The notes below the pieces were generated by a model. It ran no database searches. It was not told the DNA's origin and was given only the letters and a program-made list of their open reading frames with translations. A stretch of DNA of 20,958 nt, taken from contig SFXD01000033.1 of NCBI GenBank assembly GCA_004559785.1, forward strand, positions 1 to 20,958. Direction: 5' to 3'. A program made the position numbers and the translations under genes. This DNA comes from a bacterium. Lineage in GTDB: Bacteria > Bacteroidota > Bacteroidia > Bacteroidales > Bacteroidaceae. This document shows, in pieces, positions 1 through 7,848 of the stretch. Position 1 is the first letter of the stretch, and the number at the start of each line of letters is the position of its first letter.

Positions 1-653
1 TGCAGAAAGCAAAGGACTCACTCACCAAGAAGAATGGTACAAAGAACTACGAGAAGGTCATCGAGCGTGTGGGCAGAGCAAGGCAGAAGTACCCGTCCAT
101 CTCAAAGTACTACGTTATCGACTACATACCGGATGACGCAAGGAGTCCAAAGAACATGACAGACATCCAGTGGCGTATAGCCGTTCCAGAGAACGTAGAG
201 AAGGACTGCGGTATATATTTCCTTAGGACGAACGTTGCAACGTTTGACGAGAAGACCACATGGGATTATTACAATCTTACCCGTGAAATAGAGTGCACAA
301 ATCGTCAACTGAAAACCGGCCTGAACATACGACCGATATATCGCAAGAAAGATGACCGATCGGATGCCTAACTCTTCCTCGGACTACTCTCATATTGGAT
401 AGTCAACACAATCCGTAACCGTCTAAAGCAATCGGGTATGACACACTACTGGACGGAGATAGTGAGGATAATGTCAACACAGAAAGCTGTCACGACAGAA
501 GGAACAAACACAATAGGAGAGAAGGTGTTCATGAGATTTTGCAGCGAGCCGAACAAGGAGGCAGAAGATATTTATGACAAACTAAAGAACAAGAAAATGC
601 CATTCAGAAAAATCAAAATCAAAAAAGTTTGTAGTACACAGCAACGCAAATGA
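1..653 (+). pseudogene. IS4-superfamily (IS1634-like) DDE transposase, C-terminal part, interrupted by a stop
   Basis: An open frame enters from the left window edge (codons start at base 3), reads to a TAA at 369-371, and resumes in the same frame to a TGA at 651-653. The joined product carries the C-terminal part of a DDE transposase. The segment REIECTNRQLK holds the last catalytic Glu with the E-x6-K spacing of the IS4 YREK signature. It is followed by KKDDRSDA, then LFLGLLSYWIVNTIRNRLK, a pattern I recognise from Bacteroidales IS4/IS1634-type transposases. The TAA sits where those proteins normally have His between DA and LFLG, so a nonsense change rather than a frameshift disrupts it. 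A GUG or AUG restart (for example at 438) would give only a 71-residue tail without a catalytic residue. The N-terminal two thirds and the left IS end lie outside the window. Family assignment is from motif memory. Confidence 0.75.
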
Positions 654-779
654 AATTTACAAATCACTGATTAGCAATAGAAACAACTAACAAAATATCA
701 AACTTGGGTTAATAATTCAACTTTTTCAACTAATTGCAGGGGTATTCTATAAATTAGCTTGATGAGTCGTGAACTGTGA

Positions 780-889
780 GCCACTTGTAGGGCCTTACCT
801 CATGTAAGACAGCAAATCTGCTGCCTTGTGCACTGTCCGCAGGCGTTTTCGGCAGTCGGTCTTACACGAGGTAAGAGCCTACAAGTGGC
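780..889. repeat. Nested palindrome: 31-base inverted repeat whose arms each contain a hairpin (REPIN/MITE-like)
   Basis: Bases 780-810 and 859-889 are reverse complements at 28 of 31 positions, separated by 48 bases. The outer part of each arm reads GCCACTTGTAGG on its own strand. The inner part of each arm is itself a small hairpin, CTTAC-N5-GTAAG, at 794-808 on the left (loop CTCAT) and 861-875 on the right (loop ACGAG). Two hairpin-forming units in inverted orientation around a spacer is the architecture of REPIN elements; a small non-autonomous transposable element is the other option. Only one copy lies in this window, so dispersal cannot be shown. No transposase for it is visible. Confidence 0.7.
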
Positions 890-961
890 ATATTATAGAA
901 ATGTTACTTGCTAAACAGATAATGCCCCTTTGGTGCAACCCCCTTGTGCAATACCCATGGC

Positions 962-997
962 AAAAAATCCCCCCACCGTATTGCTGCGGCAGGGGGA
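962..997 (-). terminator. Rho-independent terminator of the discoidin-repeat gene
   Basis: Read on the minus strand, an 11-pair stem (987-997 with 968-978, including two G-U pairs) closes an eight-base loop and is followed directly by six T residues (967-962). It lies 38 bases past the stop codon of the gene that ends at 1036, in the right orientation. Confidence 0.85.
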
Positions 998-1035
998 GCG
1001 GGTTCAGTAGGGGACTAAGTGTCCCGGTAGGATTG

Positions 1036-4000
1036 TCACTTTACGAATACCTTCACGCCGTTGAGGATGTAGGTGCCTTGTCCGAGACGCTTCATGTCGT
1101 TCAGGGTAGCGTTGGTGCGAACCAGCTTGCCGTCGGTTGTGTAGATGTTGCCGGTCTTGCTGATGTTGGCCAAAGCCTCCTGGATGCCGTCTGCGTCTGC
1201 TGCGGACTCGGAGATGAGAATGCTCAGGGTGTATTCGTCATCCTCGTTGATTACTGGACATGCGTTGATGTCGAGGTATGCCTTGCCGTATGACAGCGAC
1301 TGGCCTTCCTGATTCTCGACGCAAGTCGTGGTGTTGTTGGTGAAGAGTATGTTGCCTGCGGGTACGGTGGTGGGCACGAGAGTACCTACCAGTCCGTTCT
1401 CGGCGGTGGCTTCCGTCACGATCTTCTCGGAGTTCAGTGCGAATTCCATTGGGATGTTCTCCGTTGGCTCTTCCTCTGTCTCCTCTACCCAGTCTTCGAG
1501 GCTGCCGTAGATGTAGATGAAGGGCTGTCCGGGCTCTATCTGCTGTATCTCGCTGAGGGCGAGGAACTCGTTGCCGTCAGCGTCGCTGTATGTTCCGGCT
1601 ACGGAGTATGCCGTGCCTTCTCCGTTGTTGGTCAGTGCCACGGTAGAGCAGATGGTGTTGATTTCACCCGTCTTGACATCCTTGGTGAAGGAGAACTCGG
1701 TCTGGTCGCTTGGCTCAACTTCCTCAATGAGGAGTCCGGAGTTAGACCCGAGGTTGTTGCTTTCCCATGAGCAGAAGCGGTGGTTGTTCTTCTGTACGTG
1801 CATGTATGTGCAGAACGTGCCGTCGATGTTGTTAGCCTTGAGCAGGTTCGTACCGCATCCCAAAGGCTGCTGACGATAGAGCGTCGGGGTCAGTCGCAGG
1901 GTTACGTCGTTGGTGTTCTTGCCGGTAACGTATACGAAGAGACCTGTTGCCTTGTTCTGCAGGGCGTAGCGTGTGGTGTTGCCTATTGCTGGTACAATGG
2001 GATATGCACCGCCGTTGATTTCCTTGCGTGCAGCCTCGTAAGCCGTTGCGAGTTCGTTGTAGTCCTCGGTGGTGATGTCCTTCATTACAACAGCATTCTT
2101 TGCAGCCAGGGTCTCGTTGAGAGCCTTTGCCGAAGCGGTGAACTCAGAGTCGTAGGTTACGGAGTTGAGTTGTACCTCTGATGCGTGGAAGTATGTGCAC
2201 TTTTCTCCGAACGGGTCGTACTCGGTATCGTCGCCCCTTCTCTGTGTCAGGATGAAGCGCAGCTTGCTGTATGAGCCACCCAGTTCTATTGGCTTGGACG
2301 ATACGGTCTCGCCGGAGGTGGTGAAGGGCAGTTCCACGTAACCGATATTGTTCCACTGCTCTCCGTCGTTGCTTGCCGTGAGGAACATGCGGATTACGTC
2401 ACCGTTGCCTGCGCCCTGACGGCGTGTCATGGTCATCTGTATTGCACCTGAAACGGGTGTGTCAAGGGCCACCTGCAGGTAGTGAGGTACGCTCACTGCA
2501 CCGTGCCAGTCGCTGTGCCAGAATGTAGATGCGTCGCCATCTATCAGGTTCTCGATGTACTTGCCCTCTTCAGAGTCGCTGGCGTTGCTCGACAGCTGTG
2601 AAGCCTTGGTGATGAGTGGATCGCCCACGGTGTATGTGTTGGTCATTCCAAGCACGAGGCGGCTGCCGGCTACGAGTTCCTTGAAGTTGTCGAGGTTGTC
2701 GATATCAGTCTGTACGGGGACGAACTGGAATATGGAGCCGTCCTTGTTCTCGCCTATGATTTCGTCGTCGAGTGCGTACATTCCCATGCCTTCGCGCATG
2801 TCGTCGGCCTCTACTGGGTAGTAGTCGTAGCCCAGTCCTTCCTTGGTGAGGTCCTCGCCCATGCCGATTGCCATGTAGTTGCCGAGTATTACGGAGTTGA
2901 CGTCATCGCCGTCGATGTTGCTCCTGTTCCATCCATACTTGGTGAACATGTCCTCGGTCGGGAACTGTATGCGATACCACTTGCCAGCCTCTATGCCGTT
3001 GGCAGAGGCCAGGATGTTGTTGTAGGCCAGTTCCAGAGCTGCGACGTACTTGCTGATCTGTGTCTTGGTGTACTTGCCGGCCTTGTCGTACTCGCTGACT
3101 TCGTCATACAGGCTCTGGTATGCGTTGACGGCGGTGGCATCCTTCCAGAATCCTGGGTTGGTGCCCTCCTCGTATACGCTTGCGCCGTTGGCAAACTTGG
3201 CGAGTGCTGCGCGCAGCTCGGCGGGGTCAACCACGCCACCCTTGAATGCGTCGAAGGCGTTCTTCAGTGCCTCGTACATCTCGATGGTGATGTCCTCGTC
3301 TGCGGTATTGCAGTTCTCGTTGTACAGGTCTTCGAGGGCAATGCCCAGTTCGCCCATTGCTGCAAACTGCGAGTTGGGGTTGTCGTTCATGTGGTAGATC
3401 TGCAGTTCGCCGCTGTGCCAGAATCCACTCTTGGTGGCATACACGCGTACGTATGAATAAGGTGTCTCGCCAGCGTCGAAGATGTCGGTGGTGAAGGCGG
3501 CTCCACTGGTAGCGTTTCCAAGGGTCTGTACCGTGATGTCCGTCCAGTCTGCGTCGTCGGCCTCTGGGTCGTTGGAGCCACGGAGCGTGAACTCAGTCGG
3601 ATGGTTGCTGTCAGTCTTGCGGCGCAGCACGTATATCGTGGTATTGCCCACCATCTTCTCCATTCCTGAGAGCTGTATGTAGTGAGAGCCTTGCTCTACG
3701 TCGCCCACCGACCATGCGCTGTGCCAGTACGTATCGGGGTTGTTGTCTATCAGAACTCCGTCTGACAGGTTGCCGCCGTCTGTGGCACCGAGGTCGTTCT
3801 GGCTGAACGGAGAAGTCATCTGGTCAGCTGACGTGATGAGGGCCTCTGGTATCATGTCCTTGGCAGTGATGAGTGCGGACTTCACTTCCTCTCTCAGGGC
3901 GTTGTTCTGCTCTACGAGTAGGTCGTGGTTCTTGATTGGACCGAACTCTTCGAGCAGGCGCATTGCCTCTGCCTCGTCGACCGGTTCGAGATACCATTCG

Positions 4001-5301
4001 CTGGTACCCTTGTCGGATTCGTAGGGCACGCCCATGTCGAACGTCCCTCTCCATACGCACAGGTTCTGGTCATCCTTCTGCGTGCCGCGGCTGTGGTTGA
4101 GCTGGTGGAGGTATTCCGAACCGTTGCGTGTGCCTGTGGCTGCACGGATGTAGACTATGTCGCGCCCGTTCTCGTTACCTGCATAGTCGAAAATGACGTG
4201 CTTGTCAGACTCCTCGGACATCTTGACCGTTGTTTCGAACTTCGAGAATCGAGTCTCCATGCCGACGTTGTACATGTCGATGCTGTCGCCGGTCTGCGTC
4301 AGCTTCCAGATGAAGTTAGCCCTGTCGTCCTGAAGCGTGCCCCAGCCTGCATTGTAGTTCAGACCGCAGAACATACCCTTGGTGGCATATTCTGTAGTGG
4401 TGATTGGCATGTTGTTCTCATCCTTTTCGCCAGTATCGATGGTGTACTTGTACTGCAGGTTGGCTATGATTCGGTAGTAGCCGTCGGCGGGTAGCCTGTA
4501 GAGGATCTCGCTCTCCTTGAACTTGGCATACAGTACATCAAGTTCTGCGCCCATGGCCTTGGCCTCGTCTATGGTGGGGAAGCCTTCTGCTTCGGGATCA
4601 TCCAGGAAGTTGTATATCTTGTCAAGGATGTCGAGGAACTTCTCGGCGGTCTCCGTATCGGTGTACTGCCCGAAGCCCGTTCCGATATTCATTGCCTCAA
4701 GTCCTCCCCAGTAGAGTTCCTCGTAGCCCACGAAGATGTTCATCAGTTCTCCCCTCACGAGCATTGCGTCCGTCGGGTTGTAGATTTCCAGTTCGGCTGC
4801 GTGGAAGTAGATTGGACTGGCGTTAGTGTTGGTCAGTCGGAGGTATAGGTATTCCCCGTTTACGGGAATTACTTGCGACAGAACCTCTGCCGATGCCTCT
4901 GCCTTGCCGAACTCGATGTCTGCCAGGTCTTCCCATGTCTCGCCGTCGAGGCTGCCGGAGAGTTTTGCCTTCGTCAGGTGTCCGTCGCTATGGTTCCTAC
5001 GCTGCAGGTAGACAACGAGATTTCCGCTGGTTACGGGGTCGTGTAGTTCTACCTGAATGTAGTGTGGGTCTGTTACCTGACCGTGCCAGTCGCTGTGCCA
5101 GAAGGTGCCTGCGTCGCCATCGATTAGATACTCGATGTGCTGCCCTTCATCTTGGTCGCTGGCGTTGCTCGACAACTGGTCTGCGTACAGAATCAGTGGG
5201 TCGCCATACTCTGCGACGAGCGCGGAGCTTGTCTGAGCAAAAACTCCAACGCTGAGGAACTGCAGTAGCAGTGCCGTCAGGAATAAGTAGGTTTTTCTCA
5301 T
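1036..5301 (-). CDS. Secreted protein with three F5/8 type C (discoidin) domains and T9SS-like tail
   Basis: The 1421-residue product begins with a Sec signal peptide (MRKTYLFLTALLLQFLSVG, cleavage probably after FA at residue 22; no lipobox Cys). Three discoidin-like modules lie at about residues 38-175, 484-640 and 890-1050. Each has the features of the carbohydrate-binding fold: an N-terminal LIDGDxxTFWHS-type segment, a central HYIQV strand, and a closing HAAELEIY or HSGELQIY strand. Linkers between them contain helical stretches typical of Prevotella surface proteins. The last 44 residues (GNIYTTDGKLV then GQGTYILNGVKVFVK) resemble a type IX secretion C-terminal signal. No glycosidase, peptidase or sulfatase catalytic domain is recognisable. 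Role inferred: a cell-surface or released glycan-binding protein or adhesin. Modules 1 and 3 are also similar in DNA. It is monocistronic, with a good promoter upstream and a terminator downstream. Confidence 0.8.
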   Translation of the reverse strand: MRKTYLFLTALLLQFLSVGVFAQTSSALVAEYGDPLILYADQLSSNASDQDEGQHIEYLIDGDAGTFWHSDWHGQVTDPHYIQVELHDPVTSGNLVVYLQRRNHSDGHLTKAKLSGSLDGETWEDLADIEFGKAEASAEVLSQVIPVNGEYLYLRLTNTNASPIYFHAAELEIYNPTDAMLVRGELMNIFVGYEELYWGGLEAMNIGTGFGQYTDTETAEKFLDILDKIYNFLDDPEAEGFPTIDEAKAMGAELDVLYAKFKESEILYRLPADGYYRIIANLQYKYTIDTGEKDENNMPITTTEYATKGMFCGLNYNAGWGTLQDDRANFIWKLTQTGDSIDMYNVGMETRFSKFETTVKMSEESDKHVIFDYAGNENGRDIVYIRAATGTRNGSEYLHQLNHSRGTQKDDQNLCVWRGTFDMGVPYESDKGTSEWYLEPVDEAEAMRLLEEFGPIKNHDLLVEQNNALREEVKSALITAKDMIPEALITSADQMTSPFSQNDLGATDGGNLSDGVLIDNNPDTYWHSAWSVGDVEQGSHYIQLSGMEKMVGNTTIYVLRRKTDSNHPTEFTLRGSNDPEADDADWTDITVQTLGNATSGAAFTTDIFDAGETPYSYVRVYATKSGFWHSGELQIYHMNDNPNSQFAAMGELGIALEDLYNENCNTADEDITIEMYEALKNAFDAFKGGVVDPAELRAALAKFANGASVYEEGTNPGFWKDATAVNAYQSLYDEVSEYDKAGKYTKTQISKYVAALELAYNNILASANGIEAGKWYRIQFPTEDMFTKYGWNRSNIDGDDVNSVILGNYMAIGMGEDLTKEGLGYDYYPVEADDMREGMGMYALDDEIIGENKDGSIFQFVPVQTDIDNLDNFKELVAGSRLVLGMTNTYTVGDPLITKASQLSSNASDSEEGKYIENLIDGDASTFWHSDWHGAVSVPHYLQVALDTPVSGAIQMTMTRRQGAGNGDVIRMFLTASNDGEQWNNIGYVELPFTTSGETVSSKPIELGGSYSKLRFILTQRRGDDTEYDPFGEKCTYFHASEVQLNSVTYDSEFTASAKALNETLAAKNAVVMKDITTEDYNELATAYEAARKEINGGAYPIVPAIGNTTRYALQNKATGLFVYVTGKNTNDVTLRLTPTLYRQQPLGCGTNLLKANNIDGTFCTYMHVQKNNHRFCSWESNNLGSNSGLLIEEVEPSDQTEFSFTKDVKTGEINTICSTVALTNNGEGTAYSVAGTYSDADGNEFLALSEIQQIEPGQPFIYIYGSLEDWVEETEEEPTENIPMEFALNSEKIVTEATAENGLVGTLVPTTVPAGNILFTNNTTTCVENQEGQSLSYGKAYLDINACPVINEDDEYTLSILISESAADADGIQEALANISKTGNIYTTDGKLVRTNATLNDMKRLGQGTYILNGVKVFVK
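2501..2635. repeat. DNA copy A of the duplicated discoidin segment
   Basis: This stretch matches 5081-5215 closely, including an identical 22-base run at the start of both copies and again the run GTCGCTGGCGTTGCTCGACA. The offset is exactly 2580 bases, a multiple of three. It encodes the LSSNAS-(D/S)-LIDGDA-TFWHSDWHG part of the third discoidin module. Confidence 0.8.
5081..5215. repeat. DNA copy B of the duplicated discoidin segment
   Basis: Partner of 2501-2635, encoding the same part of the first discoidin module. The middle module shares the fold but is much more diverged in DNA, so modules 1 and 3 derive from a more recent duplication, or have been kept alike by gene conversion. Confidence 0.8.
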
Positions 5302-5362
5302 AATGATGAATAGTTTGTTTAAGTTAGCTTAATAATGTTGATTAACTCGTTTGTTTTGTCGC

Positions 5363-5393
5363 CAAATATACGGATATTCCTGCAAACCGCAAA
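5363..5393 (-). promoter_or_regulatory. Bacteroidetes-type promoter of the discoidin-repeat gene
   Basis: On the minus strand a TTTG (-33) at 5393-5390 is followed after exactly 19 bases by TATATTTG (-7, consensus TAnnTTTG) at 5370-5363. This predicts transcription start near 5356 and a leader of about 55 bases before the ATG at 5301. Confidence 0.75.
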
Positions 5394-5542
5394 GACTTTT
5401 TGAAGAAAAAATATCTTTGTTGAAACAAATTCGCAACAAAATGCCTTATATCGTGCTTCTTGTGATGCCGGGTTCGGCTGGAGACGAGTGGGCGGGGCTT
5501 TTTTGCTTGTCGTGGCAAGCATGGTGTTTGGGCTGTGCTGTT

Positions 5543-5569
5543 ACCATGTTTAGTGGCAGCAAACATGGT
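5543..5569. repeat. Perfect 9-base dyad with 9-base spacer, operator-like
   Basis: ACCATGTTT (5543-5551) and AAACATGGT (5561-5569) are perfect reverse complements around the spacer AGTGGCAGC. One wobble and one T-A pair can extend the stem outward. The size and spacing suit either a protein-binding site or an RNA hairpin. Its location in a divergent spacer supports a regulatory role, but no regulator is nearby. Confidence 0.55.
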
Positions 5570-5682
5570 GATTCTCACCTCTGTCCATGGCCTTGTTGCC
5601 ATTACCTTCATGATGATGTATCTTTCTCTCTGTCTTTGTCTCATGTTATATGCGCTCAGGGGTGTAAGTCAAAATTACAAAA

Positions 5683-5728
5683 CAATCCGTTTTTCCTTCA
5701 CTCTTGTTTTTCTTGGAAAAACGGATTG
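5683..5728. repeat. Perfect 14-base inverted repeat, hairpin
   Basis: CAATCCGTTTTTCC (5683-5696) and its exact reverse complement (5715-5728) flank an 18-base loop. Read on the minus strand the stem is followed by TTTTGTAATTTTG, so it could be a terminator for an unseen minus-strand transcript. Read on the plus strand there is no T run, so it would be a structured leader or spacer element. No neighbouring gene explains it. Confidence 0.6.
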
Positions 5729-5929
5729 CAATATATAGGATTCCCTGGATAGGTGAGTTTTATGTGGGGCATTCCTCGCGCCCGCACCCTTGCCTTTCCC
5801 TTAGTTTCCCCTTATGCTCTCCTACGTTGGGTAACGGAAACCGGACAGACACCAAGGGCGGACATGTGGTTCTTATTGGCGTTAACTTTTTTTATGCCGT
5901 ATGATTCTTTTTTTCTCCGTGAAAACAAC

Positions 5930-5937
5930 TAACTTTG
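5930..5937 (+). promoter_or_regulatory. Probable -7 element of the pepD-ridA promoter
   Basis: TAACTTTG matches TAnnTTTG. The -33 position is only T-rich (around 5907-5911) and lacks a clear TTTG. Transcription would start near 5944, about 20 to 30 bases before the candidate ATG codons of the dipeptidase, which argues against any start upstream of that point. Confidence 0.5.
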
Positions 5938-5970
5938 CAAAGGAATCAAAGATATGCAAAACAAATGACA

Positions 5971-7422
5971 ATGGAAAAGACAATCAGACAACTGGACCCG
6001 CAGATAGTGTGGAACAATTTCTACCTGCTAACCCAGGTGCCACGTCCAAGTGGACACCTTGAGAAGGTGCAGCAGTTCCTGCTCTCGTGGGCAAGCGAGC
6101 ATGGGGTAGAGGCATGGCAGGACGGGGCAGGCAACATAGTGATGCGCAAGCCCGCTACGCCAGGTCGCAAGAACCGCAAGACTGCAGTCCTGCAGGCGCA
6201 CATGGACATGGTGCCGCAGAAGACGGACGAGAGCATGCACGACTTTGAGACAGACCCCATAGAGACATGGATAGACGGCGAGTGGGTACGCGCCAAGGGC
6301 ACCACGCTTGGCTCCGACGACGGAATGGGAGTGGCTGCCATAATGGCTGTGATGGAGAGCGGCGACCTGGAACACGGTCCGCTGGAAGCCCTAATCACGG
6401 CCGACGAGGAAACATGCATGTATGGCGTGAACAACCTCTCGGCAGACACCCTGCATGGCGACATACTGCTCAACATCGACAACGAGACGATGGGCGAGTT
6501 CGTGATAGGTTCGGCCGGTGGGGTGAACATCACGGCACAGCTCCGTTACGGCGAGGTAGAGCCCGAGGAGGGTGACGTGGCCGCAAGGATAACCCTGAGC
6601 GGACTGCGCGGAGGACATAGCGGACTGGAGATAAACGAAGGGCGTGCAAATGCCAACAAGCTGATGGCGCGTATCGTGCGACAGGCCATAGCCGACGACG
6701 AGGCACGCCTGTGCAACTGGAGCGGAGGCAACATGCGCAATGCCATACCACGTACCGCAACGGCGACGGTGACGGTGCCTGCAGAGAACATCGACGACCT
6801 GCGCGAACTGGCTGCATACTGCCAGAAGACGTTCGCCGACGAGTATCGCGGGGTGGAGGAAGGCATTGCCGTAAGCGTGGACGTGGTGGAGATGCCTGCC
6901 AAGCAGATGCCCGTGGAGATACAGGATAATGTGGTGGATGCCATCATGGCGTGCCACGACGGAGTGCTGAGGAACATACCGAGCATCCCGAGCGTGGTGG
7001 AGACCAGTTCCAACCTGGGCATCGTCAGCATAGGTGATGGCGAGGCGAAGGTGCTGATACTGGCACGCAGCAGCAACGAGACCATGATGGAATACATACA
7101 GGAAATGCAGCAGTGCTGTTTCTCGATGGCAGGCATGCGCGTGGAGTATAGCGGACAGTACGGGGCATGGCAGCCCAACTTCGACAGCCCCATAACCGCC
7201 AAGATGGTGGAGGTGTACCGGGACCTGTTCGGGGAGGAGGCAAAGGTGCAGGTGTGCCATGCGGGACTGGAGTGCAGCATCATAGGCGGCGTATACCCCA
7301 ACATGGACCTCGTCAGCTTCGGCCCTACGCTGCGGAGCCCCCACACGCCAAACGAGCGTTGCAACATACCGAGCGTTGCACGCTTCTGGGAATTCCTGAA
7401 GGCCTTGCTCAAGGCAATATGA
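5971..7422 (+). CDS. pepD: Aminoacyl-histidine (cytosol non-specific) dipeptidase, M20 family
   Basis: Cytosolic zinc dipeptidase that cleaves Xaa-His and other dipeptides. Numbered from the ATG at 5971 (483 residues, the usual family length), the metal-ligand motifs are all present: H77 and D79 in LQAHMDMV, D116 in TLGSDDGMG, E146 and E147 in ADEETCMYG, the Asp in NIDNE near 170, and H458 in SPHTPNE. The lid or dimerisation domain lies between, starting with a segment containing GLRGGHSGLEI. ATG at 5965 is an alternative start two codons earlier. The frame is open further upstream to a TTG at 5935, but that codon overlaps the predicted -7 element, so it is rejected. The ridA gene follows after 19 bases, so the two are probably co-transcribed. 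All key residues are intact. Confidence 0.93.
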   Translation: MEKTIRQLDPQIVWNNFYLLTQVPRPSGHLEKVQQFLLSWASEHGVEAWQDGAGNIVMRKPATPGRKNRKTAVLQAHMDMVPQKTDESMHDFETDPIETWIDGEWVRAKGTTLGSDDGMGVAAIMAVMESGDLEHGPLEALITADEETCMYGVNNLSADTLHGDILLNIDNETMGEFVIGSAGGVNITAQLRYGEVEPEEGDVAARITLSGLRGGHSGLEINEGRANANKLMARIVRQAIADDEARLCNWSGGNMRNAIPRTATATVTVPAENIDDLRELAAYCQKTFADEYRGVEEGIAVSVDVVEMPAKQMPVEIQDNVVDAIMACHDGVLRNIPSIPSVVETSSNLGIVSIGDGEAKVLILARSSNETMMEYIQEMQQCCFSMAGMRVEYSGQYGAWQPNFDSPITAKMVEVYRDLFGEEAKVQVCHAGLECSIIGGVYPNMDLVSFGPTLRSPHTPNERCNIPSVARFWEFLKALLKAI

Positions 7423-7441
7423 CCCATAAATACAGGCAATC

Positions 7442-7819
7442 ATGAAGAAAGTAATCAGTACAACGGCCGCACCTGCGGCAATCGGGCCTTACAGTCAGGC
7501 CATAGTGACGGGAGGACTGCTGTTTGCCAGCGGTCAGTTGCCCGTAGACCCTGCCACGGGCTGCTTCCCCGAGGGAGGCATCAGGGAACAGGCACGCCAG
7601 TCGCTGCTCAACGTAAAGTCCATTCTGGAAGAGGCAGGCACGAGCCTTGCCAATGTAGTGAAGACCACAGTCTACCTGCACGACATGGCAGACTTCGCAC
7701 AGATGAACGAGGTGTATGCCGAGTTCTTTGCCCAGCCCTATCCGGCACGTAGCGCAGTAGCAGTCAGGGAACTGCCCAAGGGAGCCCTTGTCGAGATAGA
7801 GGTCGTAGCTATGGTCTGA
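7442..7819 (+). CDS. ridA: RidA/YjgF-family reactive intermediate (enamine/imine) deaminase
   Basis: The 125-residue product has the full length of RidA proteins, which hydrolyse 2-aminoacrylate and related enamines made by PLP enzymes such as threonine/serine dehydratase. Visible signature parts are the N-terminal APAAIGPYSQA, the LLFASGQLPVDP strand, and the C-terminal YPARSAVAVRELPKGALVEI block, which contains the substrate-binding Arg and the conserved Glu. Members form trimers with the active site between subunits. It follows pepD closely on the same strand, with no promoter motif between, consistent with an amino acid/peptide metabolism unit. Start ATG at 7442 is the only reasonable one. 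Confidence 0.95.
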   Translation: MKKVISTTAAPAAIGPYSQAIVTGGLLFASGQLPVDPATGCFPEGGIREQARQSLLNVKSILEEAGTSLANVVKTTVYLHDMADFAQMNEVYAEFFAQPYPARSAVAVRELPKGALVEIEVVAMV

Positions 7820-7848
7820 GCCATCAGACGTATCGGGCGGCCATCTGG

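Larger units (their letters stand above)
654..1035. other. Gene-free spacer between the IS remnant and the discoidin protein
   Basis: No convincing coding region is visible here. The first part (654-760) is AT-rich and probably contains the right end of the IS, but I could not define a terminal inverted repeat because the left end is outside the window. The rest holds a nested palindrome (780-889) and a minus-strand terminator (962-997), both listed separately. A 155-codon plus-strand frame starting at 826 runs antisense into the discoidin gene and has no recognisable features. Confidence 0.6.
5302..5970. other. Gene-free divergent spacer between the discoidin gene and pepD
   Basis: About 670 bases with no convincing gene. 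It contains the promoter of the discoidin gene at its left end, the probable promoter of pepD at its right end, a 9-base dyad (5543-5569) and a 14-base dyad (5683-5728). A GTG-started hydrophobic frame of 67 codons at 5535-5738 is possible but has no supporting start signal and overlaps both dyads. Confidence 0.55.

Noticed and set aside
826..1293. 155-codon plus-strand frame running into the 3' end of the discoidin gene
   Set aside because: It includes the right arm of the palindrome and the terminator and then reads antisense to a real gene.
5459..5520. GC-rich stretch ending in a T run, considered as a plus-strand terminator
   Set aside because: The T run is preceded by GGGCGGGGC without a matching C-rich partner at suitable distance, and no plus-strand gene ends upstream.
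5535..5738. Hydrophobic 67-codon frame that could be a small membrane protein
   Set aside because: GTG start without promoter or ribosome site, overlaps two dyads, and hydrophobicity follows from T-rich DNA.
6391..7443. 350-codon open frame antisense to the dipeptidase gene
   Set aside because: It mirrors a GC-rich, well supported pepD gene with intact catalytic motifs; the translation is rich in His, Cys and Tyr and has no recognisable domain.
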